DNA of 64,000 nucleotides from Mya arenaria (lineage: Eukaryota; Mollusca; Bivalvia; Myida; Myidae). The notes under the pieces were generated by a model. The model saw only the letters and a program-made list of their open reading frames with translations. It made no database searches and was not told the DNA's origin. Below, one piece after another: positions 1 to 10,600 of this stretch; within the stretch, counting starts at the first letter, position 1; the number at the start of each line of letters is the position of its first letter. Position numbers and translations under genes: made by a program. The stretch is taken from NCBI RefSeq assembly GCF_026914265.1, contig NC_069138.1:35022598-35086597 (forward strand), given 5' to 3'.

Positions 1-351
1 CTTGGTGGCCAGGCCAGCTATTTAAATTTGGAGCAGCCTTGGGAATCTTTTAAGAACAACATTATTTGATTTATAATTAACTTATTCAAAGTGTTCATAT
101 CTGAAATTCAAAGTTGGTTTAAATGTTTTTTCAAATATCTGCAATTAGGAGGGTCGACAGGAACTGGCAGGGATGAAAAGATCTCGAGGATAATTAATGT
201 TTATGTTTTAAAAACAAGCGAGATAAATTAAATTGGCAGATGCATACAATACTTTTATAATTTGATGGAAGGCTTCTTAGATACGAAGGGTGGGATTGAA
301 ACTAGTGGAAGGGAATATCTAAATGATATATAAAAACCTTATCACTTGCAG
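1..351. other. Intronic or upstream sequence of the SET-like gene
   Basis: AT-rich sequence before a clear splice acceptor (AG at 350-351). No intact exon is visible. Part of it (about 138-205) resembles the exon that follows and is listed separately. Confidence 0.6.
138..205 (+). pseudogene. Diverged partial copy of the SET-like exon at 352-462
   Basis: The stretch from TCTGCAATTAGGAGGG to AGATCTCGAGGATAA aligns by eye with the start of the real exon at about 355-415 (TCTGAAATTGACGAGGAGGG to AGATCTCGAGGATATTG). I judge it to be about 75-80% identical. It has no acceptor in the matching place and the frame is broken, so it is an exon fragment duplicated into the upstream intron, not a usable exon. 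The likeness ends near 205, where the acidic codon run of the real exon continues. Confidence 0.55.
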
Positions 352-462
352 GCTTCTGAAATTGACGAGGAGGGTGGTATGGGAACTGGTGGTGAGGAAG
401 ATCTCGAGGATATTGATGAGGAGGAGGATGAGGATGGTCTTGAGGGGGAGGATCCAGATGAG
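352..462 (+). CDS. SET: SET-like penultimate exon
   Basis: Phase 0-0 exon of 111 nt, beginning Ala-Ser-Glu-Ile-Asp-Glu and ending Glu-Asp-Pro-Asp-Glu. It is bounded by ATCACTTGCAG and GTGAGC. It encodes the LEDIDEEEDED part of the acidic tail. Confidence 0.65.
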
Positions 463-2373
463 GTGAGCATTAGTATATCTAGGTACCGATTTTGGTAGAT
501 ATTGGTGAACCACATGTGCTTTCCACATTCAGACTTTGGGAAATGGCAAGATTTTGGAAAATAATAAAATTGCAAGAGTATTTTTATCATGTGATACAAA
601 GGCTTCATTGTACACAAAATATTACTGTTTTTAATTCTAATCTGGTTTATTTTGTCATTCATTTTTTCACAGTTACTTTGATCATGTATTGAAGTGACAG
701 GGAATGCCATTCGATTTGCAATATCTGCAAATATAAATAACGCATAGTATTTGCATCCGATTTTGCAAATTGGTTTAAATTTTTGTGTTGTGGAACATTC
801 CTTTATCTAGAATAGACAGATAGTTCAAAACTTTGTTTATATTGTCAATGTCATTAATTAACTTTTAAACATGAAATTTTTGATAATGTGCTCAAAATGA
901 GTACAGCTGAAACAGTTGCAGGGATAATTCTAGTAAGCGATTTCCGTGATTTCTCGCATAAAAATCGCTCAAATCGCATCCAAATCACATAAATGTGAGA
1001 TATTCTCGCGCTTGATCGCAGTTTGTGTATTTTGTGCCTTTTCCCTTTTGTTGTTTTACATAATAAAGCATCGTAGTCACGTTTGCATTTCTTGAAAAAA
1101 ACCTCTGGACCAAAATAAAATACCAGGTTCAGATGAAAAACAACAATGGAAAGCCTTCATTTCCCGAAAAAAGTCAATGCACCTTTCAGCAAAAAGGGCT
1201 AAATCCTATTTTTTGCTCAACTGAAGTATAATGAGTATAAATGTCCATGCTATCTGACTTGTTAACAAGTGTTTCCTTCTAGGCAAACAAGTGTATATAT
1301 ATTATATCTATATATTGTAAATTTGTTAATATTTTGATATTCATGAAACAAGTTACTGTTATCCATTGTGTTTATCACTGCAATCCATGTATTATAAAAA
1401 TCTCACTGAAATTAAAATTCTCTCACCTATTCTGGACAAATGGGAGCAATTCTCTCATTAAAAATATGACATAGAATTATCCCTGCAGTTGTCTATAATT
1501 TTGTTGGAAATACAGCAGATTACATGTTTATCCATTAAACTTCCAGAGAATCAAAGATTTGAAATTAACTTTCAAATCTTAAATTCTCTGGAAGGTTAAA
1601 TCATTTGTTAACTTTTATAATGATCTGAACAATGGGCCCATTGTCTTTAAACCCACATTGAAGTGTGTCTTTTTCAACCAGATGCAATAATTGTTAAGCC
1701 CACCATCATCACCAAATTCACTTTAATTGTTTACTTCCACCACCATCACCAAATTCACTTTAATTGTTTACTTCCACCACCATCACCAAATTCACTTAAA
1801 TTATTTACTTAACACCATACCAAACTCCAATCGAAGTGATTCCACAGCAAAGAAATTTAATGATAAGGATGTAGATACTGGTACCAATTTTTGTTGTTTT
1901 CAAAAATTCTTACTGATTTTGAATCAAATACTGTTAAAATAAGAGGAACTGTTGTACTGGCTTTGTCAAGCAAGGGACCAGAATTATAATACATGTTATG
2001 AGGTGTAAATGATGATACTTGAACTCTCTCACTGACAGCAGAGATGAAAAAAAAGTTTCTGATATAGGAGTGTAATTTCCTGACACCATTATTAACTAAT
2101 TGAAGGCTGTTATATCATTATACAGTCATGTGATTGGGTCAACAAAACTTGGCTCGACCTTACGATAAAAAAAGTGTTAAACATTTTTAAACTGGTGTCA
2201 GAAGTTCTTGCATGACACAAAGTACCGTACTTGGAACTTCTTTTTCTTGGAAAAACTCTTATTTATTAAAGGCCTATATGGCAGTTTATTGACTAATGTG
2301 GTACTCATGATTTCAGGAGGGAGAGGAGGATGACGAAGGTGGTGAGGACGATGAGGGAGAGGATGAAGGATAG
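352..2373 (+). CDS. SET: Protein SET-like, C-terminal two coding exons (5' part outside window)
   Basis: Two exons join in frame: 352-462 (acceptor TTGCAG, donor GAG|GTGAGC, 37 whole codons) and 2317-2373 (acceptor TTTCAG, ending in TAG). Together they encode a 55-residue tail made almost only of Asp, Glu and Gly. It contains EEDLEDIDEEEDEDG and ends GEEDDEGGEDDEGEDEG. The run LEDIDEE followed by alternating acidic and glycine blocks is characteristic of the C-terminal acidic tail of SET/TAF-I/I2PP2A, a nuclear histone chaperone and PP2A inhibitor. The globular NAP-type domain would lie in earlier exons outside the window. Another acidic-tailed NAP-family protein is the main alternative, because the tail alone decides the call. 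The intron (463-2316) holds a MITE, a hairpin and a 37-bp repeat. Confidence 0.6.
919..1485. mobile_element. 567-bp inverted-repeat MITE in the SET-like intron
   Basis: The ends are perfect 14-bp inverted repeats: CAGGGATAATTCTA at 919-932 and its reverse complement at 1472-1485. They are flanked by the 6-bp direct repeat CAGTTG at 913-918 and 1486-1491, which reads as a target-site duplication. There is no coding capacity. CAGGG ends are common in hAT elements, but hATs make 8-bp duplications, so the superfamily is left open. Confidence 0.75.
1540..1594. repeat. Near-perfect hairpin
   Basis: Arms of about 24 nt starting CTTCCAGAGAATCAAAG and closing with the reverse complement at CTTAAATTCTCTGGAAG, with a very short loop. 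It lies in the SET-like intron. It could be the relic of a tiny foldback element. Confidence 0.6.
1699..1809. repeat. 37-bp tandem repeat, three copies
   Basis: Three adjacent 37-bp units (1699, 1736, 1773) each read CCACCACCATCACCAAATTC then ACTTTAATTGTTTACTT, with a few changes in the third. The open frame across them is an artefact of the repeat. Confidence 0.75.
2317..2373 (+). CDS. SET: SET-like terminal coding exon
   Basis: The exon follows ATGATTTCAG and reads 18 acidic/glycine codons then TAG. It continues the frame of the 352-462 exon without a phase break. Confidence 0.65.
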   Translation, partial: EGEEDDEGGEDDEGEDEG

Positions 2374-3310
2374 ATCATACCTTACTGTACGCTCAACAGT
2401 TACATTACACCATTACCTGGGAAACCGGGCCTCTAAAGCAGAATGGAGACAGATGCTACATTATGCCCCAGTTTATAAGTTAACAGTTCAATTTTTGCAG
2501 GTGGACTTATATTGAAATTGCACTTGACAAGACTTGTGTTAAATATAAAAAATGTACAATGATTCATGTGACATCAAAATTCTCAATATTCATTCTTATA
2601 TACTGGTATCAATGCATTCATCTCATCCTTCATGTTATTTTACCATACTCATAATTCTTTTTTAATTGACTGTCAGACAGGTGTGTTATTAAATTAAAAA
2701 AAAAGTATTTTTATTATATTTCTAAATAATAATTATATGACTTCTTATTATATTTATATATATATAATAATGATGTATGGCATATCTTTAAGGTTTTTTT
2801 CGCAAATGATTCAGGTCCTCATACTTGTATGGCTTCTCTCCTGTGTGTATTTAAGTCATTTGTTGCATCAGATCTTCATATAAGTACCAGAAGTTACCTC
2901 TGTCAGTCAAAAGTAATTTCATGTTTATTTGGCTCAACATAATCATCATCATGATTAGTTAATTCGCATCATCAGTTAATGACCATTATCATCATCATCA
3001 TTATCAATCATTGACCATTATAATCAATCATCACCAATCAGTGACCATTATAATCAATCATCATCACCTCCATCATCATCATTATAATTACAATCATCAT
3101 CATTTTTACATTATTTCATCATCAAATTGCATTGGGTAACCATTCCTTGGAAAGGATTGTGACTATATTGTTTTTGTATCTGACCTTTATTTATGTTTAC
3201 CCGAGATCATGCGAACGATTTTATCACAATGTGTTGTTAAGTGAATGTGTTATGTAGATGGAACTGCCACTTCTAAATGGATAGCAGCAGAAATAAAATC
3301 TAGGTAGCCT
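2374..3310 (+). other. SET: 3' UTR of the SET-like gene
   Basis: From the stop codon to just past the polyadenylation signal. AT-rich, with a run of diverged ATC/ATCATC repeats at about 2935-3110. No coding content. Confidence 0.5.
3292..3297 (+). terminator. SET: Candidate AATAAA polyadenylation signal of the SET-like gene
   Basis: Canonical AATAAA about 920 nt past the stop, followed by a T/GT-rich stretch (TTTGTCCTTGTTT) typical of a downstream element. It is the best candidate before sequence character changes. Confidence 0.45.
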
Positions 3311-3796
3311 ATGTATTTGTCCTTGTTTCACATTAAACCCTTATTGTAGCGCCAACAGCCAATATAGGCTTCACCTTAATATGATCAAGTGGATTCTTGG
3401 TTTTAGGGTTCCCAATTAAATAAGTAATTGAAATTAAAAGGAAGAAATAATTGTTTTGAATAATAAGTCCAGGCGCCATATTCAATAAACAACTTGGATC
3501 GATCTTAAATTTAAGAGTAGAATCTGAGTGATTTGACTGTATAATTAATTGGACAAGACCGAATTGAATCACTGAGGCATGTCTAAGGATAAGAACTAGA
3601 TTGAGTACAACCCTTTAGGGGCTGTTTCAATAAAGATCGAAGTTGATTTGTTTGTAAATTCAAATTATCTCAGTGTTGTATTTTCATTATTTTGCTACAT
3701 ATTTGTGTTATTTATTCATGAGCCAACGTGTATTGCCATATGTGACGATCGTAGAGATTGAAGATAATATATTTTACTCAGAGTTCACATAACTGG

Positions 3797-3932
3797 GTCA
3801 TCCCCTGGCGGTACAAACAAAAAGGTGAAATACAAGCTATTGAATTTAATGTAGCAGATCAATGATTCTGTTGTTTCCAAAATAACGTGTATACTAGAAC
3901 GGAACAATTTTGTTTGTACCGGGGGATTACCT
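3797..3932. repeat. Short foldback element
   Basis: Inverted repeat of about 22 bp: CCCCTGGCGGTACAAACAAA near 3802 pairs with TTTGTTTGTACCGGGGGAT near 3911. The interior of about 80 bp has no coding signal. Confidence 0.6.
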
Positions 3933-3975
3933 TGAGAAAACCTGAATATCATTCCGGGCTACAACTATTGGAGTG

Positions 3976-5011
3976 TTACTCATATTACAACCTCAACATA
4001 CCCCCTTCCTATGGTCAGCATAGCCCATTTCACAGTGGTTCCGTAAAACTTGGGAGAAATTCGGTAGTTAGTCACCTGGCAAATTATCACATGACTATTC
4101 GCCAGTCCAATGCTGTTAGAATTCGTGCTAGTAGACAAACATGTCTGCTGCAGCTGCTGGATCGCAATTTATTGAAATTAAAGATGCAAATACTTCAGGA
4201 AAGTTATCTACAACTTTGAAAAAGTTCAACATTGGATCGATAATCACATACCTTTTGCAAGCACATGCAGACTTGATCCATCCAAGAAGTTTTCTTCAAA
4301 CTGTTTTCAATCGGACATGTCCGAGTATGTACATTGGAATTTTGGTCAATCAACAACCTTTATCAGCTTAGATAATTTGATGAGTACTGCGACCAATGTT
4401 AATATTATGCGATACTAAGATTGACTGATGCTTGTTATTCAAAATTTAGCAAAGTCTGGACAAGCCAGATCAAAGAAATTTTGGCCTATGTTTTTCAAGT
4501 GTTCCCTTTGACCTACAGACAGGGTTGCAAGTGACATGCTGGCTTCTTATGTTGAACATTTGTGTCAAAATACTCTTATTATACCATAATACTAGGTCGT
4601 ATTTAAACACTGACACAAAAAAGCAGGAGTTATGACCAGTTTCCCAAATGTGATGGACCTGCATCTTGCCCGCGACACCAGATACTCCTGGTGAACATTT
4701 GTGCCAATGTTTTCAAATCTCCCAATGCATTGCGGAGTGACAGCCCTGATAGCCAACATTAGATGGACAGATGCATCCACGCACATAATATTATACTGAT
4801 TCTGAAGTATGAATACTGCCTCAATTCAAAGAATGGACATGATAGGTGAATGTGATATGAGAGTGAATTTTGATACTGCAACCTATATTGTAAGAGGACA
4901 TAAATCTGATGCAAAGGACTACCCTTAAATATATGCCATGCAAAGCAGGCTGATAACTAGAATGAAATGCTGTCCATACGAGGGGGTATGTTGAGGTTGT
5001 AATATGTGTAA
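3976..5011. mobile_element. About 1.0-kb non-autonomous inverted-repeat element
   Basis: The left end carries CATATTACAACCTCAACATA followed by CCCCC (about 3981-4005). The right end at about 4985-5006 carries the exact reverse complement, and weaker matches extend the arms to about 35-40 bp. The interior is AT-rich, and the two overlapping open frames inside it look random. No transposase is recognised. Confidence 0.65.
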
Positions 5012-6373
5012 TAGTATGTGGTGAATCAACTCGACTAGAACAAAACAGACATTTTTGGCTTTTGGAAACATAATTACCAGTTATTTTGATTTATTAAAAA
5101 CAAAACTGGAGTCATTTGTGATTGAGGAGTATTTTATTGAATTCTCTTGAAAGTACAAAAATAATCACTTTTCAACAACCATTATTTTACATGAAGCAGG
5201 CATTGAATTACCTATTACATGATCTTATCAATATATTATGCTCATCAAAAAATAATTTATGTAAATAAGTGGGATGTACATGCACTGAAACACTGTTTTG
5301 AATTGAACAGAAAACCAGCTGTTTGAAAAAAGAAGCTGCACTTTTTCACTGCTACAAAAATTAATTGACATGATGTGGAAGCACCCTGATATTAAAACTC
5401 AACTGTTGAACTAATGTAGATATTTACTAGTCACATGCTAACCCTTGATAAGCAAACGCACATGGAATAAAATTAAATACATTCTTTGGTAAAACAAAGT
5501 AGGTAATTAACGAGGCCAATCTTAATGGATTTTGCGTATATGTCATTTTGCCTGACATGTACTTAAGGCAATAATTTGAACTTGATTAAATGAAGAGAGA
5601 TGTTACCTGGTTCATTAACAGCTTTGTGCAAGTTTTTAATCGGGTACCATAACTCTTGATTGAATGATACTTAATTCATGTCCCAGTTAATTGGGAAATC
5701 TGTTTATAGTAATGCATGCAAACTACAACATACATGTTTCTTATAAACAATTCATTTAATTTAAAGCTTCATAAACTGGTTGAAATTAGCACAAGAACAT
5801 AAGCCCTGTACTGGTAAAATGCTTTCCTGGCTTGCTCAAATTCTGGATTTTATACAGCAGGGCTTGTTTCAAAAAATTTGATGCCAAGCAATAATGAAAG
5901 AATTTGAGCTTTTTCATACAAAAGTCTTATCTGGATGACTGTATAAAACTTGTTGATTACTTCAAAACTAGGTTGTATCCATACACTGGTGGGCTAAAAG
6001 AAGCCCAAAACCTTTCTCATGTCCAGAAATAAATTAACCTTGACAATAAATAACTGTGTCAATAATCAATAAATACAAACTATAACATCTGATCAAAACA
6101 AGTCAATAGTATACAAAATAATGTTATCACAGCCTATATACATACATTTAAACAATGCACAATTTTGCAATCTCAAAAAGACATGCCTGAATGAAAAAGT
6201 TCATGTAAAATGAGAATGTAAACAATAATAATACCATTCTAAAATGGATATACAGATAAAACTTCTATTTCTTGTAAATGAGCACTAACATGATCAGAGA
6301 TGTATATAATGTATATGAAATTAATTACAAATCAAATAAACTAAAAAAAAACAACAGTTTTTAATACCCAGTA
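5012..6373 (-). other. Gene-free stretch, probably the 3' UTR and flank of the Ig receptor gene
   Basis: AT-rich with no coding signal on either strand. The Ig receptor stop codon is at 7026 on the minus strand. A minus-strand AATAAA lies at 5095-5090, which would make a UTR of almost 2 kb; this end is a guess. Confidence 0.3.
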
Positions 6374-6790
6374 ATATGGTGTAGTGAGTGGCCCAAAAGT
6401 TACAAAATTACAACATTGACCGATAGAATATAGAGCATACAGTTACAGCTGGCATACAGCTACAGCTGTTTATTTATAGCCATGGCTGTAGTGTGTAGCT
6501 GTTGTTGTATTTTCAAGTAAAGCAAGAACAATGAAAAAAAGCTATAGCTTATCGTCTGGCGCCGAAATACAGCTACTGCTGTATTCAATTCAATTTCATA
6601 CGTTTATTTGACAAAGGCCACCAGCTACTGCTGTATATTCACTACAGATTGATTTTAATTATAGCTATGGATATAGCTTCAGCTGTAATGTATGACTGTT
6701 GTTGTATTCTATTTATAGCCTAAACTGTAGTTGTATCTTTTGTCTTACTCTTGTTGATAGTAAACTTTTGAGCCACTCGGAACACCATAT
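6374..6790. mobile_element. 417-bp MITE with 28-bp inverted ends
   Basis: ATATGGTGTAGTGAGTGGCC then CAAAAGTT at the left pairs with AACTTTTGAGCCACTCGGAA then CACCATAT at the right (three mismatches). AGTA flanks both ends, consistent with a short target duplication. The interior holds many diverged copies of an imperfect CAGCTACAGCTGT palindrome, a possible source of its mobility or structure. It sits just downstream of the Ig gene stop. Confidence 0.75.
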
Positions 6791-7025
6791 AGTAATCTCA
6801 GCATCCTGAACACATTGCAAGGACTGTAAGCAAGAACATGGCTGAGCATAATCCTGGAACAGCTTTTTGTATTCATTTTCTATTGTAATTGTTTGAGTAT
6901 TATTAACAAAATAAATGTACCAATATCAATATATACTAGGATTATGCTGAACATAAATGTGACAGAATTAAGCATTCAATCTGGGAAATTGCACATATTT
7001 TTTCATTTAAAGACACTATTACCCA

Positions 7026-7674
7026 CTAATACAATTGTGCACTTTCTACCTCAAGTTGAATCTCTTCCTCAGAAAGGAAATTGTCATCTACCACATTTTT
7101 CTTGTTTTTCTTGTTTTTGTCCTCAACATTGTTGCCATTTAGTAAACGTTCTCTCACGTCAGTATCTTTTTCATCACTAGCACCACTTTGCCTCTTGCCA
7201 TAACAGTGAAAGTGCAGCCCTAAATCACAGTTTCCATCAAAAGCACAGTGCTTTTTTATCGGCCCTTTCTCAATCTTGGCATAACAACCCTCATCACCAA
7301 CATGTTCAAGGGAAACAACTCTGACTGGAAGTTTATCTTTCAAATACTCTCCTTTTGGAGACATGGATCTAGTTTCCCTGGGAAATCTTGAGTCCATATC
7401 TTTCACTTTGTTTGATGCGTATTTGTAATTACTATTTTTGTCTGTTTTGCTTTGAGAAAGTTGAGAAGTTTTCTTTGAACCATTTAAGTATGCTGGTGAA
7501 ATGACTCTGATTGGTGGTTTTGGATCACATGACCTATTTGAGTGTTCTGATTGGTCATCAGGCACTGATTTAGGTATAGGCACTGAAGTCACAGGACTGT
7601 TGCTATGGACACTGGAATAAATATGTTCCAGGGACTTGTTCACTCCATTCACAGACTGGATTTCTTGAACGGAT
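7026..7674 (-). CDS. Ig receptor exon 27: C-terminal tail and stop
   Basis: Acceptor TTTCAG|ATCC, residues about 1407-1622, stop at 7028-7026. The tail is hydrophilic, rich in Ser, Lys and Asp. It has two similar short motifs (PPIRVISP and LPVRVVSL) about 65 residues apart, a Cys/His-containing patch (KKHCAFDGNCDLGLHFHC) and a Lys/Asn-rich stretch near the end. It ends ESAQLY, not a standard PDZ ligand. No known domain is recognised. Confidence 0.9.
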
Positions 7675-10600
7675 CTGAAATTTAGGCTCTAATATAACAT
7701 CCTCTACATTTATTTGGAATGAAGAGCTCTAGAACTTTAATGTTTTTCAATATTGGTCTAGAGGCATAAACAAGAAATAGGTTCATTATAGTGATTATGT
7801 CTTGCTTATACATAGTATGTGAAGCTTGATACAAATCCTAGCCCCATTGCTTCCAAGTTGTGGCACAATCCAAGCACAATGATGGAGGATTTAGATGATC
7901 TGAATAAAATTGACAAATGTCTTATTTCTGACTTTTAAGAACTTACCCATATATATTAGACAGGTCCTCCTCCAGATCTTTGGCAGACAGGGGAGTTAAT
8001 GATTTCCTTCTCTCAGAGTGATCCCCCTTTGAATACTCTTCACAAATAGACTCCCCCTCCTTCTCCCCATACTTCTCATACCTAATGGTCTCCACAGGTA
8101 GGCTGAGGGGTCTCTTTGTAGACCTCAATGCTTTACTACATGGAGTTGAGCTTTTCACATTTGAGACACTAAATGTTTTACTATCTGTTTCTTCTATTGC
8201 ACTGGTGTCTGGAATACTCTCCAGGGATTTCTGAGGCGTACATGAGAGTCGGTGAGCTGGCTTGCGGCCATTTGTAGAGGTAGAAGCTTCAACAAGGGAT
8301 GAAATGCTTTTGTTCAATGATGCCTGGAAATAAAATTGTCTTTGAGAAAAAACAACAGTGAATATCCTTTTAACGTGTACCCTTCATGTATCTCATTCAG
8401 AATTAAGTCAATCTTAAAATCACTGAAGTAAGAAGGGTCTGGCATTTATTAAGTTAAGATATTGACATTCACTGAATATATATATATCCACAGTAAAGGA
8501 AGCCTCACGTAATAGCTGCTTTTTGGCATCGTGTATTGTCGTCTCAAAAAGTAATGACTACATAATTATTATATAGTAACTTATATTTGTAAGAACAAAG
8601 GATTTCATTTCTGTGGAATACAATCCTGCTTACTTGTTTATCATAGTTATTTTGTAGGGGACTCCTTGAGATCAGCTGTACGTCAGTTTGTATCAAAGAG
8701 CTGAAAACAAACAAACTAATAGCATTACCTAGCCAACCAACAGAAGTATAATAGCAAGCCAATAGCATTACTAGCCAACCAATAGCAGTAACTAGCAAGT
8801 CAATAGCATTAAATAGAAAATCTATAACAAAATTTAGTAAACCAACTAAAATTCCTAGCAGACATTTAACAAAAGCTTAATCCAGCAATCTATTCACATG
8901 ATTTTGCAATCATTGCTACGGCATTAGCAGCAAAAAGCGTAGACTAGAAAAACAACTGCTTGACCTAAGAAACTGACAGCTATCAATGCAAACCAGTGGC
9001 TCTATTAAGCTTACCAATAGTCTTATTTAATGCAACCAACAGAACAGCATTTCATTTTGAACTTTCAACATTACCAAACTTACAAATCTTGAACCAATTA
9101 AGGGCAGCATCAGCCAGTAGCATGTCACTTTGATGACAAATTGTCCACATACGTTATCTTTAGGCTAGTTTGCATATTAAATTGCTTAGATTGGTAAATA
9201 TTGATGGATAAATATTGACCAATTGATAAACATCGTAATTTAGTTAATAACTTTAATATTATTATAACCAATTTAACAAATTAACCATTTTATGCAAAAA
9301 GCTTTGCATATAGGGAATCATTACACATGTATTTTCAATTTTAACTTCTCCTTCTGTTTCTTCCAATTCTGTAGTGTACCGACACCTTTTGGCGTATATT
9401 CTCATAGGCGTTCTAAAGCATAAATGTGCTTTATTATGAGCTGTATAGGCAGTTATTTTAGGCATACAACTAAAAACAACAGCTTGAAACTATTCTGAAC
9501 TTACTCTCGATGTGGTGATCCCTTCCCTGCCTTGTTTAGGGATCTATTACTCTGGAAGTTCTCGTCAAAACTGTAGAAGCTGATACGGCTGATTCGTTTT
9601 GATGATTTGGTGTCTTCATCATACAGCGATCTGGAATAAAAAGTTAAGTCAGGGCTTATGGTCAATGCTTCATATATATCTATTCAATAACTTATTAATA
9701 CATCCAACTGTTAATGGATTACATGCTAGTGTGCGCTATATGACAAAGACTTCCAAGTTAGGTGATATAAATTATGTAGAACACTATCACAATGAAACTA
9801 GTGTTTCATATTTTTATGAAATAATTTCAAAAAATAGTGTAGTACATTCTAGTATAAGTGTATTTTAAAAGATAATAGTGGAAAGTTGTAAGTACAATGT
9901 AGACAATTCATTAACGTCTATGTTGCATTTGTTGTGCTTTATTTCAAAACATCACTAATCAAACCAATATTGAAACTCCCCCGACACCTTTCAAGTGTTA
10001 CATAACTACGCCAAAGCTTTGCCAAATAAAACTGAAAAGGTAACATAGTCCCATAACGAAAACTAAAAATAAAGTTTGAAATTATAAACAGAGTAACATT
10101 AGAAAAATATATTTCTATTCCTGTAACCACATGCAACATAAATACCTCCTAGAAATGAGTGATTTCATCTCTATTGGCAGCATTATAAATGTTTAAGCAT
10201 ATAATGTTATTTGAAAAAATATTAATATACTTGCGACAAACTGCAAGAACTTTTATTTATATTTTATACAAATCTCTTGCAAACAAAAGTTCGCAAAGTG
10301 ATGCAAACGTACCATTACTTGGTATATGTATAACCCTCACATTACAAAGATTGGTCGATTTCAACACCACTTTAGCTAGAATGGCTAATGTAATAGTGCT
10401 AAAGGCACATGTATTCGGAAACATAAATTTTATTTGAAGATTACAATCAACATCAGCTCCGTCAAGTTTTAAATCAACATGGAATTTCATTTCTCTTTAC
10501 AGTTGACAGCCAGCAATAATTTGTTTGTTTTAATAAAACGTTACAAAATAAAGCTAAAACAAAGCCTCACCTGGGGTTTTCCATGTAGAACTGGTCCAGC

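Noticed and set aside
3887..4371. Two overlapping plus-strand frames
   Set aside because: They lie inside and across an inverted-repeat element and have no motif or splice support.
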